From: an uncultured Bacteroidales bacterium
GTDB lineage: Bacteria > Bacteroidota > Bacteroidia > Bacteroidales > UBA932
Length of the DNA stretch: 35,521 nt
Assembly: GCA_900545245.1 (NCBI GenBank)
Contig: UQYV01000036.1
Span: forward strand, 1-35,521
Reading direction: 5' to 3'
Shown: in pieces, positions 22,976 to 31,028 of the stretch
Numbering within the stretch: the first letter of the stretch is position 1
How the letters are laid out: every line of letters starts with the position of its first letter
Notes under the pieces: model-generated
Databases searched by the model: none
What the model was told of the DNA's origin: nothing
The model's input: the letters and a program-made list of their open reading frames with translations, nothing else
Translations under genes and position numbers: made by a program

Positions 22976-23839
22976 ATGGAACAGAACAGTCTTAAGAAAG
23001 TGACATACGCCCTCGTTGCGGTGGCGGTCATTCTGGCCGGCGTCCTGGCGTATATCTGGATTCAGAAGTCTTCGCTCGTGAGCGAACTTCAGGAAGAAAA
23101 GCAGGAATTGACAGACCAGATGCTTGCGCTTCAGAGCGACTATGCGACGCTGTCATCCGATTATGACACAATCAATTCGCAGCTCGATTCCTCACGCGAG
23201 GAGGTCAATCAGCTGATAGAAAGAATTAAGCAGACGGACGCAACCAACCGTAGGAAAATGCGTCAGTACGAAAAGGAACTCGGAACTTTGAGGAGCATAA
23301 TGAAGAACTACATAGTCCAGATTGACTCCCTCAACACGCTCAACAAGAAGCTCACTGCAGACGCTGCAGCCGCACGTCGCGACGCCGCCGAGAGCAAGAG
23401 ACGTTCGGAGGAACTTTCCAAGACAGTGGAGAATCTTTCTTCACAGGTTGCGACCGGTTCTGTCATCAAGGCACGCGGGCTTTCACTTGCGGCCTACAAC
23501 GCTTCCGGAAAGGTTACGGACCGCAGCAGCAGGGTGGCGCAGTTCCAGACTCGTCTGAGCCTGGTCGAGAACGACCTTGCGCCTAAGGGCCCGGTAAGGA
23601 TTTACATTCGCGTGAAAGACCCTGACGGAGTGCTGATTGCAGGCACGGAGCAGAGGGCATTCGAGCTTGAGGGCGAGACTCTCGTAAGCTCGGCTTCCCG
23701 CGAGGTTGACTATCAGGGCACCGAGACGGACATCGTGATTTATGTGAACGGAGTGAAGGACTGCGTGAAGGGCGTCTACACCGTTGAGGCATACACGGAG
23801 CAGTCTTCTCTCGGAACGGCGGAATTGCTTCTTCGCTAA
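22976..23839 (+). CDS. Membrane-anchored coiled-coil protein
   Basis: A 287-aa protein with an N-terminal membrane anchor (about residues 10-29) and a long coiled coil from about 32 to 165 (SELQEEKQELTDQMLALQ..., LNTLNKKLTADAAAARRD...). The C-terminal domain of about 115 residues looks like a beta-sandwich (ARGLSLAAYNASGKV, PVRIYIRVKDPDGVLI, VDYQGTETDIVIYVNG, GVYTVEAYTEQSSLGTAELLLR). Topology suggests that the coil and sandwich face the periplasm. I do not know a function; an envelope scaffold role is plausible. hemW follows 35 bp later. Confidence 0.82.
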   Translation: MEQNSLKKVTYALVAVAVILAGVLAYIWIQKSSLVSELQEEKQELTDQMLALQSDYATLSSDYDTINSQLDSSREEVNQLIERIKQTDATNRRKMRQYEKELGTLRSIMKNYIVQIDSLNTLNKKLTADAAAARRDAAESKRRSEELSKTVENLSSQVATGSVIKARGLSLAAYNASGKVTDRSSRVAQFQTRLSLVENDLAPKGPVRIYIRVKDPDGVLIAGTEQRAFELEGETLVSSASREVDYQGTETDIVIYVNGVKDCVKGVYTVEAYTEQSSLGTAELLLR

Positions 23840-23874
23840 CTGAGGGGCTTCAGGCATAAATAAAGTCTGAAATT

Positions 23875-25146
23875 GTGATTTACGTCCACATCCCGTTCTG
23901 CAAGTCTTTCTGCACCTACTGCGGATTTTATTCCGAAACGTCGGCCTGTTACGACCGCTATGTCGAGGCTCTGTTGGGGGAGATTGACCGCAGAAAGTCG
24001 GAATTTGATGCGACAAAGGACGTGAACACGCTATATATAGGCGGCGGCACACCATCGGTGATGCCGCTGCCTTTGCTTTGCCGCGTGGTCGAGGCGTTAA
24101 AGGATGCGTTGGGAAGCCGGAATTTCGATGAATTCACTGTTGAACTGAACCCGGAGGATGTGATTCAGCGGGGCGAGGCGTATGCCGAAGCCCTCCTGGG
24201 GATGGGCGTGACACGTGCGAGTATGGGCGTGCAGTCATTTGACGACGGGATTTTGCGTTGGATGAACCGCAGACATGATGCGGCGACCGCTGTACGGGCC
24301 TACAGAATTCTTGAGAACTCCGGCTTTCGGAACATCAGCATTGACCTCATCTTCGGGCTTCCGGAACTTGGGCCGGATTCTCAGCCGAGGCATTCTGATT
24401 CTTTTCCGGGACATTTTCCCGACCACCGGGGGAAAGACGGGTATTTCCCACTTTTGGATGAGCGGCTTTGGCGGGAGACGATTCTGCGTGCGCTCGACAT
24501 TTCAGCCTCAGGCATGCTTCCGAGCCACATTTCGGCCTATCAGCTGTCAGTTGAGCCAGATTCCGCTCTTGACGGGATGATTGCTGACGGACGTTGCCGG
24601 GAAGCGTCGGAAGAGTCCTGCGCAAGGCAATACGAGATTTTGTGCGAAGAACTTTCTGCTGCCGGCTACCATCACTACGAGATTTCCAACTTTGCTCTTC
24701 CCGGCATGGAGGCCCGCCATAACTCCGCATATTGGCGGCATGTGCCCTACGTCGGTCTCGGTCCAGGGGCACATTCCCTGTCCATTCTCCCGGACGGTCA
24801 CCGGTGTCGCAGCTGGAACAGCCCGGATCTGAAGCTGTATCTTGAGACTTTTGCTCCTCTCGGACAGCGGGATACCGGTTGCTCCGGGCAAGAGACACTC
24901 TCACCGGTGCAACTGGGCATAGAGAACGTCATGCTTGGCCTGAGAACTTCCCGGGGCTGTCCGTTGTCGGAGCTCGTCTCCGCCTGCGACAGGGCTCGTC
25001 TTGATTCGGCAATTTCTTCGGGCCATCTCGTGCCCGTTCCCGGCAGTTCTGAGCTTTCCGGCCTGGAGGACAACGCAGCGCAGTATTACCGTATTCCCGA
25101 GAAATACTTCTTCATATCTGACGGCATAATATCCGAACTATTGTGA
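23875..25146 (+). CDS. hemW: Radical SAM family heme chaperone HemW
   Basis: Radical SAM protein of the HemW (formerly coproporphyrinogen III oxidase-like, HemN-like) family, which delivers haem. The [4Fe-4S] motif is at C9-x3-C13-x2-C16 (HIPFCKSFCTYCGFY), the hallmark of HemW including the following Gly-Phe. YIGGGTPSVMP and NPEDV are SAM-binding elements; HYEISNFALPGMEARHN and GLGPGAHSL are further family motifs. The start codon is GTG. Between GLP (end of the DLIFGLP motif) and ERLWRETILRAL there is an insertion of about 30 residues rich in Pro, His and Asp, absent from canonical HemW. Length 423 aa is above the usual 375-380 for this reason. Confidence 0.92.
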   Translation: MIYVHIPFCKSFCTYCGFYSETSACYDRYVEALLGEIDRRKSEFDATKDVNTLYIGGGTPSVMPLPLLCRVVEALKDALGSRNFDEFTVELNPEDVIQRGEAYAEALLGMGVTRASMGVQSFDDGILRWMNRRHDAATAVRAYRILENSGFRNISIDLIFGLPELGPDSQPRHSDSFPGHFPDHRGKDGYFPLLDERLWRETILRALDISASGMLPSHISAYQLSVEPDSALDGMIADGRCREASEESCARQYEILCEELSAAGYHHYEISNFALPGMEARHNSAYWRHVPYVGLGPGAHSLSILPDGHRCRSWNSPDLKLYLETFAPLGQRDTGCSGQETLSPVQLGIENVMLGLRTSRGCPLSELVSACDRARLDSAISSGHLVPVPGSSELSGLEDNAAQYYRIPEKYFFISDGIISELL

Positions 25147-25162
25147 CAGTTTTGCTTCGTCA

Positions 25163-25194
25163 TTTGCATATTATGCTGACATAAGTTAACTTAG
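25163..25194 (+). promoter_or_regulatory. Promoter of the aminopeptidase gene
   Basis: TTTG (25163-25166) and TAACTTAG (25187-25194) are separated by 20 bp, a good Bacteroidetes arrangement with one deviation in the -7 box. The leader is about 22 nt. Confidence 0.55.
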
Positions 25195-25222
25195 CATCTA
25201 TTAATAAGTAAAGTCAGGCATC

Positions 25223-27163
25223 ATGGGAAACATCTACGCAGAAAGAATAAAGGCTCTCAGGGAGCTTATGAAGGAAAATGGTTGGGACGCCGTGCTTGTC
25301 GGAGCTTCGGACCCGCATTGCAGTGAATATCCCGCAGCCCGCTGGAAACAGGTGGAATGGCTTACCGGCTTCACCGGAGAGGCCGCAAGCGTTGTCATAA
25401 CGCACAACCACGCAGGACTTTGGACGGACACGCGCTATTTCATTCAGGCAACCGCGCAGCTTGAGGGGACAGGCGTGGAACTTCATAAGCTCCGTGTTCC
25501 GGACGCCGTCCCTATTCCGCAGTGGCTTGCGGAGAACGTCGATTACATAATAGGTGCGCCTTCAGCCCCGTCCTATTGGCTCGGAAGTGGCGCCTGCCCG
25601 CGCAAGCTGTCGCTTGTTCTTGATGGTCTGTGCTGGAGTGCAGAGGAGGTTCTGGACATCGATGCAGCACTTTCCGGAGCCACTTCTTCCGAAGAATTCC
25701 GCTATGAAATAATTTCCAGACCGGATTTTCTTGGCCAGTTCTGGACAGACCGCCCCGCAATTCCGGCCACTCCGGTGCAGACTCTCGACATTGAGATTTC
25801 AGGTGGGGAGAGCCGTCTTGACAAAATCGCGTGGCTGCGCAAGTGGATGCTCCGCAGTTCGGTGGACAATTTCCTGCTTACCTCGCTTGACGAGATTGCC
25901 TGGTTGCTTAATGTCCGCGCAAACGACATCGAATACAATCCGTACGTTATATCCTATCTTCTTGTTTCTCAGGAGAATGTACGCTGGTTCGTGAAGAAGG
26001 ACGGGTATGACGACAGCGATACCGCCGACAGTTTTGAGGAACTTGCGGCTGACGACATAAGCATTGAGGATTACAATGCAGTGGAGCCGGCTCTCGGAGA
26101 ACTCGGCTCTGACGAGTCGCTTCTGGTCGACCCATCCTCGCTCAACTGGCAGCTCTACAGTTTCCTGAACAATTCCTGCCTTCCGGACAGTGATGACACT
26201 TCTTTTCTCCGTCTCGACAAATCCCCTGTCATTCTGCGCAAAGCTGTGAAGGAAGACTCTGAAATAGAGCGACTTCGCGAGACCTTCATAGAGGACGGAC
26301 TTGCGGTTGAGCGCTTTCTGAAATGGCTTGAGGACAGCGTGGCAGCGGCAGAACGAGGCGATGCCGAACCGGTGCGCGAATGGGACGCATCTCTGAAACT
26401 CAGTTCCCTGCGGGCCGGAATTCCGGGATATAGGGGTGATAGTTTCGAAAATATTTCTGCATACGGCCCATCGGCGGCCTTGCCACATTATGTCACACCA
26501 GCAAGCGGTTCGAGGGTTATCGAAGGCCACGGGCTCTATCTCGTGGACTCTGGAGGTCAGTACCTTACCGGAACTACGGACATAACCAGAACGGTTCCTA
26601 CAGGACCGTGCACCGCCCTTGAACGGGAGGACTACACCCTTGTTCTAAAAGGAATGATTGACCTGTCAATGGCCGTGTTCCCAAAAGGCACGGCCGGATG
26701 TCAGATAGATGCCCTTGCCCGTGAACCGCTGTGGAAGGCAAGGCGCAACTTCGGCCACGGCACGGGCCACGGCATAGGCTACTATCTCGGCGTCCACGAA
26801 GGTCCTCAGGACATAAGGCAAAACTTCAACAACCAGCCGCTGCTTCCGGGAATGGTCACTTCAAACGAACCGGGGCTCTACCGCGAAGGTATGCATGGCA
26901 TACGTCACGAAAACGTGATTCTTACCATCCCCGACCGCATCCCGGGCATTAATCCCACCGGCTGCAACGAGTTCGGTGAATGGCTGCGTTTCGAGACCCT
27001 TACCTGCTGTCATATAGACACATCGGCGGTCATGCCCGAATTGCTGACCGCCGATGAAAAAGAATGGCTCAACGCCTACAATGTCTCCGTCTACACCCGC
27101 CTCGCCCCGCGCATGACTCCGGAAGAGGCCGCTTGGCTTGCCGTCAAGACAAGACAGATATAA
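25223..27163 (+). CDS. M24B aminopeptidase P family protein (Xaa-Pro aminopeptidase)
   Basis: A 646-aa cytoplasmic metallopeptidase that removes N-terminal residues preceding proline. Two creatinase-like N-terminal domains (about 1-160 and 180-335) precede the pita-bread catalytic domain. All five metal ligands are present: D442 (YLVDSGG), D453 (TTDITRT), H516 (HGTGHGIG), E549 (TSNEPG) and E563 (GIRHENVI). The long three-domain form resembles eukaryotic-type aminopeptidase P and is usual in Bacteroidetes. No signal peptide is seen. The gene is convergent with trpB, with a 13-bp gap. Confidence 0.94.
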   Translation: MGNIYAERIKALRELMKENGWDAVLVGASDPHCSEYPAARWKQVEWLTGFTGEAASVVITHNHAGLWTDTRYFIQATAQLEGTGVELHKLRVPDAVPIPQWLAENVDYIIGAPSAPSYWLGSGACPRKLSLVLDGLCWSAEEVLDIDAALSGATSSEEFRYEIISRPDFLGQFWTDRPAIPATPVQTLDIEISGGESRLDKIAWLRKWMLRSSVDNFLLTSLDEIAWLLNVRANDIEYNPYVISYLLVSQENVRWFVKKDGYDDSDTADSFEELAADDISIEDYNAVEPALGELGSDESLLVDPSSLNWQLYSFLNNSCLPDSDDTSFLRLDKSPVILRKAVKEDSEIERLRETFIEDGLAVERFLKWLEDSVAAAERGDAEPVREWDASLKLSSLRAGIPGYRGDSFENISAYGPSAALPHYVTPASGSRVIEGHGLYLVDSGGQYLTGTTDITRTVPTGPCTALEREDYTLVLKGMIDLSMAVFPKGTAGCQIDALAREPLWKARRNFGHGTGHGIGYYLGVHEGPQDIRQNFNNQPLLPGMVTSNEPGLYREGMHGIRHENVILTIPDRIPGINPTGCNEFGEWLRFETLTCCHIDTSAVMPELLTADEKEWLNAYNVSVYTRLAPRMTPEEAAWLAVKTRQI

Positions 27164-27174
27164 TCCCTACGATA

Positions 27175-27191
27175 AACTATTTCGTATAGTT
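27175..27191. terminator. Small hairpin at the aminopeptidase/trpB junction
   Basis: AACTAT-ttcgt-ATAGTT overlaps the last codons of trpB. It may act as a weak terminator in both directions; there is no strong T-run. Confidence 0.35.
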
Positions 27192-28493
27192 GATAAGATT
27201 GCCGGAGAGGTATTGGTCGTAGGCTGTCATGTCGATAAGTCCGTGCCCGGAAAGGTTGAACAGAATAACCTTGCTCTCGCCGGCTTCCTTGCACTTGTTT
27301 GCCTCGTCTATGGCCGCTGATATTGCATGGCAGGACTCCGGTGCCGGGATGATGCCTTCAGCCTTCGCGAAGAGTACACCTGCTGCGAAAGAGTCAAGCT
27401 GTTGGATGTCAACAGCTTCCATCAAGCCGTCCTTCATAAGCTGCGACACTATGGCACCGGCTCCGTGATAGCGCAGGCCACCTGCGTGGATGTTCGCCGG
27501 AATGAAGTCATGGCCGAGCGAGAACATCGGAATCAACGGTGTCAAGCCGCTCTCGTCACCAAAATCATACTCGAATTTGCCGTGGCTGAGCTTCGGGCAG
27601 CTTGCAGGCTCTGCAGCGATGAATCGTGTCTTTTTCCCATCGAAGAAATTGTGTCTCATAAACGGAAATGAGATGCCGCTGAAATTGGAGCCTCCTCCGA
27701 AGCAGCCAATCACGATGTCAGGGTATTCCCCCGCCATTTCCATCTGCTTCTCAGCCTCAAGTCCTATGACCGTCTGATGCAGTCCCACATGGCTCAGCAC
27801 CGAACCTAGCGTGTACTTGCACCGCTCCGGAGTCGTCATTGCGAGTTCAACAGCCTCGGAAATGGCTGTTCCGAGCGAGCCCTGATGGTAGGGGTTCTTA
27901 GTGAGAATATCCTTGCCTGCGCGTGTCGACATCGAAGGGGATGGCGTCACCTGAGCCCCGAACAGTTGCATCATGGAGCGGCGGTAGGGCTTCTGCTCAT
28001 AGGAAATCTTCACCTGATAGACGGCAGCCTCCAGACCGAACAGTTTCGCTGCATAGGAAAGTGCCGCTCCCCATTGGCCGGCTCCCGTCTCCGTCGTGAC
28101 GTTGGTTATGCCTTCCTCCTTACAGTAGTAGGCTTGGGCCAGCGCCGAATTCAGCTTGTGCGAGCCCACCGGGCTTACGCTTTCGTTCTTGAAATAGATG
28201 TGCGCCGGGGTGTCCAGTGCCTTCTCGAGCCCGTATGCGCGGACAAGGGGAGTGGAACGGTAGTAGGTGTACATCTCGCGGACCTTTTCCGGAATGTCAA
28301 TCCACCGGTCCGTCATGTTCAGCTCTTGCCTTACGCATTCACGGCAGAACAGCACAGACATCTCATCCTCCGTCACAGGCTTGTGTGTCCCGGGGTTGAG
28401 CATAGGTTGCGGTTTATGCGGCATGTCTGCCTGAATGTTGTACCATTGCGTCGGAATCTCATTCTCCTGCAAAAAGAATCTTTTCTGTCTCAT
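27177..28493 (-). CDS. trpB: Tryptophan synthase beta chain, TrpB2 type
   Basis: PLP enzyme that joins indole and serine to tryptophan. The PLP lysine is K113 in SVSPVGSHKLNSA, the catalytic-region TETGAGQWG follows, and the phosphate-binding loop is CFGGGSNFSG. The N-terminal extension (PHKPQPMLNPGTHKPVT) and 438-aa length mark the TrpB2 subfamily, which often works without a tight TrpA complex. No trpA or other trp gene is next to it. It could act as an indole-salvaging enzyme or support a trp operon located elsewhere. No PLP or substrate motif is visibly damaged. Confidence 0.92.
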   Translation of the reverse strand: MRQKRFFLQENEIPTQWYNIQADMPHKPQPMLNPGTHKPVTEDEMSVLFCRECVRQELNMTDRWIDIPEKVREMYTYYRSTPLVRAYGLEKALDTPAHIYFKNESVSPVGSHKLNSALAQAYYCKEEGITNVTTETGAGQWGAALSYAAKLFGLEAAVYQVKISYEQKPYRRSMMQLFGAQVTPSPSMSTRAGKDILTKNPYHQGSLGTAISEAVELAMTTPERCKYTLGSVLSHVGLHQTVIGLEAEKQMEMAGEYPDIVIGCFGGGSNFSGISFPFMRHNFFDGKKTRFIAAEPASCPKLSHGKFEYDFGDESGLTPLIPMFSLGHDFIPANIHAGGLRYHGAGAIVSQLMKDGLMEAVDIQQLDSFAAGVLFAKAEGIIPAPESCHAISAAIDEANKCKEAGESKVILFNLSGHGLIDMTAYDQYLSGNLINYTK

Positions 28494-28542
28494 TGTATCG
28501 TTTTTTATTGGGTTTTCTGATAATCAGGAAATATGAAAAAAT

Positions 28543-28573
28543 AAGCGGCGGCTCTGTGTGAGAGTCACCGCTT
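28543..28573 (-). terminator. Rho-independent terminator of sdhC
   Basis: Read on the minus strand, AAGCGGTGACTC pairs with GAGCCGCCGCTT (one G-U pair and one mismatch), followed by ATTTTTTC. It lies 24 bp after the sdhC stop and separates it from trpB. Confidence 0.8.
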
Positions 28574-28596
28574 TCCTGTTTCTATGTTTTCGTCGT

Positions 28597-29295
28597 TTAT
28601 GCGAGGCAAGGGCAGTAATTATGGATGCATACTGCAACTGCAACAGTCGCGAAGCCGAGGAAAATCAGAGTTGCGAAGATGTAGGCGATGACCTTGAGTC
28701 TCTTGAGCCAGATCATGTTGTTCCATCCGAAAGTCTGGAATGCGCTCCAGAAGCCGTGGGTGAGGTGGAACCAGATGGCTCCGAACCAGACAAGGTACAG
28801 AACCGTGATCCACCATCGTCCGAAGGTGGCGTCAAGAAGATCGTAAGGATTGGACTCCTCAAGCCCGGTGAAGTGCTTGAGCTGCATGTCTGCCCAGAAA
28901 TGGGTGAGGTGGAACGCGATGAATCCGAGGATGATGATTCCGAGGACAATCATGTTCCTTGATGCAAAGGAGTCGGTCTTTGCCTTGCTTGATACAGCGT
29001 AACGGCAGTAGCCTCCGCGAGCCTTGAGGTTCGTCCAGGTGAGGTAGCAGCCGTAGAAAATATGGATGACGAACCCGAGCGCAAGCACAGGAACCATCAC
29101 AGTCACAATCGGAAGCGACATGAAATCACAGCCCTTCTGGAAAAGCCCGTCGGGAGCACCATAGGTGCCGTTTACGAGATCAAGTACAGCAAAGAGATTG
29201 ATGCTCATGTGAAGCAGAAGGAAAATGATAAGAAAAAGTCCTGAGATGCTCATTATGAGCTTCTTTCCGATTGATGATGTCAAAATGTTAGCCAT
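28597..29295 (-). CDS. sdhC: Succinate dehydrogenase/fumarate reductase cytochrome b subunit
   Basis: A 232-aa integral membrane protein of the cytochrome b558 (SdhC/FrdC) family that anchors the flavoprotein and Fe-S subunits and passes electrons to or from quinone. About five membrane segments are visible, with haem-ligand-type histidines in LLLHMSINL, GFVIHIFYG, IAFHLTHFW and IWFHLTHGFW. In most Bacteroidales sdhA and sdhB follow directly. Here a strong terminator follows 24 bp after the stop and the next gene is trpB, so the partner subunits must be encoded elsewhere or have been displaced. Confidence 0.92.
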   Translation of the reverse strand: MANILTSSIGKKLIMSISGLFLIIFLLLHMSINLFAVLDLVNGTYGAPDGLFQKGCDFMSLPIVTVMVPVLALGFVIHIFYGCYLTWTNLKARGGYCRYAVSSKAKTDSFASRNMIVLGIIILGFIAFHLTHFWADMQLKHFTGLEESNPYDLLDATFGRWWITVLYLVWFGAIWFHLTHGFWSAFQTFGWNNMIWLKRLKVIAYIFATLIFLGFATVAVAVCIHNYCPCLA

Positions 29296-29340
29296 AGATT
29301 CAATAATCCGATTATTCTAATCAAAATTGGTTTAGCGGTG

Positions 29341-29348
29341 CAAAGATA
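29341..29348 (-). promoter_or_regulatory. -7 promoter box for sdhC
   Basis: Minus-strand TATCTTTG matches TAnnTTTG exactly. The leader would be about 39 nt. Confidence 0.55.
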
Positions 29349-29413
29349 TATTCTTTCTCGCAACTTTCATAATTATTTCGGAAACTTTCTTGTGATAATT
29401 GCTCCATAACCGC

Positions 29414-29530
29414 CTAAACCGTCTTCTTATAGGACTTGATTGCCCAAGAGGTGATGATGGTGCAGGTGAGAATCCGACCTGCCAGGACAGCCTCTGCGCA
29501 TTGCTCTGTCTTTGTTAATTTTTCGGGCAT
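29414..29530 (-). CDS. Possible 38-residue small hydrophobic protein
   Basis: An ATG-started reading frame of 38 codons in the otherwise empty gap between sdhC and the DUF4143 ATPase. It begins MPEKLTKTEQ, has a hydrophobic middle (AVLAGRILTCTIITSWAI) and ends with a basic tail (KSYKKTV). This charged-hydrophobic-basic layout suits a small membrane protein. It ends 66 bp before the sdhC -7 box. TAATTTTA on the minus strand (complement of 29547-29554) could be its -7 box. No family is known to me; chance occurrence is possible. Confidence 0.35.
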   Translation of the reverse strand: MPEKLTKTEQCAEAVLAGRILTCTIITSWAIKSYKKTV

Positions 29531-29556
29531 TTCTATGTAATTATAAAATTAAACTT

Positions 29557-29564
29557 TATATTTG
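29557..29564 (+). promoter_or_regulatory. -7 promoter box for the second DUF4143 ATPase
   Basis: TATATTTG matches TAnnTTTG. A start near 29571 leaves a leader of only about 11 nt before the ATG at 29582. Confidence 0.5.
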
Positions 29565-29581
29565 CATAAACTTTTGATGAG

Positions 29582-30730
29582 ATGATAGCACGCTCCCTTC
29601 AGGACAAGATGTTGTATCTTGCAACCAAGTTTCCCTTCGTCCTTGTAACCGGGCCACGGCAGTCCGGCAAATCCACGCTGGTAAGACACGCTTTTCCAGC
29701 GTATCAATATGTCTCACTCGAAGAGATGGACAACAGACGATTTGCCGAGGAAGACCCGAGGGGATTCATTTCACAATATCCGGACAAGACCATCATAGAT
29801 GAAGTCCAGCAGGTTCCTGCACTCCTTTCTTATCTCCAGACCCACACGGATTTGGCCGACCGTAACGGCATGTATATCCTGACAGGGTCGCAGAATCTTC
29901 AGCTATTGTCTTCTGTAGACCAGAGTCTTGCAGGTCGTGTTGCAATCCTAACCCTTCTGCCTTTTTCCCATGTAGAGATGAGAGATGGAGGGATTCTTCC
30001 TGCCACGATAGACGAGCAAATCTGGAGTGGATGCTATCCGAGGCTTTACAATAATGGTCTTGATGCCTCTGATTACTACCCAAGCTACATTGACACCTAT
30101 GTTGAGCGAGACGTCCGCTCAATAAAGGACATAACCAATCTTTCAACATTTGTAAAACTCATCAAACTTTGCGCTGGGCGGATTGGCCAGCTTCTCAACA
30201 TGTCGTCCCTTGCAACTGAATGCGGTGTGACCATCCCCACAATAAACTCATGGCTTTCTGTTCTTCAGTCGAGCTATATCATCTATCTGCTTCAGCCAGA
30301 TTACAGGAATTTCTCCAAACGGCTCGTAAAGACACCGAAACTGTACTTCTACGATACCGGGCTTGCATGCAGCTTGCTTGAAATCAAGAATCCATCGCAG
30401 GTTTCGAGTCATTATCTGAGAGGCGGACTTTTCGAGAACATAGTGATAAACGAGTTCATCAAGCGTTCCTACAATGCCGGTGACCGTCCTTCCTTTACCT
30501 TCTGGCGGGACTCCAACGGCAACGAGGTCGACCTTCTTATGAACGAGGGAGACCACACCGAGGCCATCGAAATCAAATCGGGACAGACCTACAGCTCGGA
30601 TTACTTCAAGAATCTGAAATACTGGGGCAATCTCTCCGGAGAAGATATCAGCCACAGAAGAGTCATCTATGGAGGAACCATAGAGAGGAAAACAAGTGAG
30701 GGAAACCTTGTCCCTTGGGATAGATTGTAG
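29582..30730 (+). CDS. AAA ATPase with DUF4143 domain (second copy)
   Basis: A 382-aa relative of the protein at 20520, from a different subgroup. The P-loop is GPRQSGKST (residues 24-32) and Walker B is KTIIDEVQQVP. A helical middle segment (YIDTYVERDVRSIKDI...LCAGRIGQLLNMSSLATECGVTIPTINSWLSVL) looks like a winged-helix-type DUF4143 part. The C-terminal nuclease-like motif is NEVDLLMNEGDHTEAIEIKSG. The ATPase of this subgroup is often found near mobile or defence genes; here it lies upstream of a type I restriction locus on the same strand, though 298 bp away and with a separate promoter. Function unresolved. Confidence 0.88.
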   Translation: MIARSLQDKMLYLATKFPFVLVTGPRQSGKSTLVRHAFPAYQYVSLEEMDNRRFAEEDPRGFISQYPDKTIIDEVQQVPALLSYLQTHTDLADRNGMYILTGSQNLQLLSSVDQSLAGRVAILTLLPFSHVEMRDGGILPATIDEQIWSGCYPRLYNNGLDASDYYPSYIDTYVERDVRSIKDITNLSTFVKLIKLCAGRIGQLLNMSSLATECGVTIPTINSWLSVLQSSYIIYLLQPDYRNFSKRLVKTPKLYFYDTGLACSLLEIKNPSQVSSHYLRGGLFENIVINEFIKRSYNAGDRPSFTFWRDSNGNEVDLLMNEGDHTEAIEIKSGQTYSSDYFKNLKYWGNLSGEDISHRRVIYGGTIERKTSEGNLVPWDRL

Positions 30731-31028
30731 CCTTTTCTCATTGCTCGTCAATTGTCTCGAAGTCTGCGAAGTCGTCCTTTTTCTGGATTCCGGCACATAT
30801 TCGAGTGTGTCGGAAAAGCAGCATGAGAATCCCTGTCAGAGATATGGTCTCTGATATTCAAGTATTAAAATCCTGCCGGAGGTCAAGCTTGAAAATGAGC
30901 CACTTATACGGACATCAGCTGTAGATGATTGACCGGAACTTGCAAGGTTTCAGCGATTTCAGGACAATTCGCAAGGATTAGTCGCCAAAAATCCTTAATT
31001 TTGTAGATTGAACAGCACGAACATCAAC
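30731..31028. other. Intergenic region before the restriction locus
   Basis: It contains a promoter-like TAATTTTG near its end and a 28-codon minus-strand frame (30738-30824, ending IQKKDDFADFETIDEQ) whose acidic C-terminus looks protein-like and could be a gene remnant. Nothing else is supportable. Confidence 0.4.
30996..31003 (+). promoter_or_regulatory. -7 promoter box for hsdR
   Basis: TAATTTTG matches TAnnTTTG. A start near 31010 supports the ATG at 31029 rather than the TTG at 31008. Confidence 0.55.

Noticed and set aside
29513..29540. A third sequence resembling the leader repeat of 16424-16471 (TTAATTTTTCGGGCAT).
   Set aside because: The match is short and AT-rich with an indel; not distinguishable from chance by eye.
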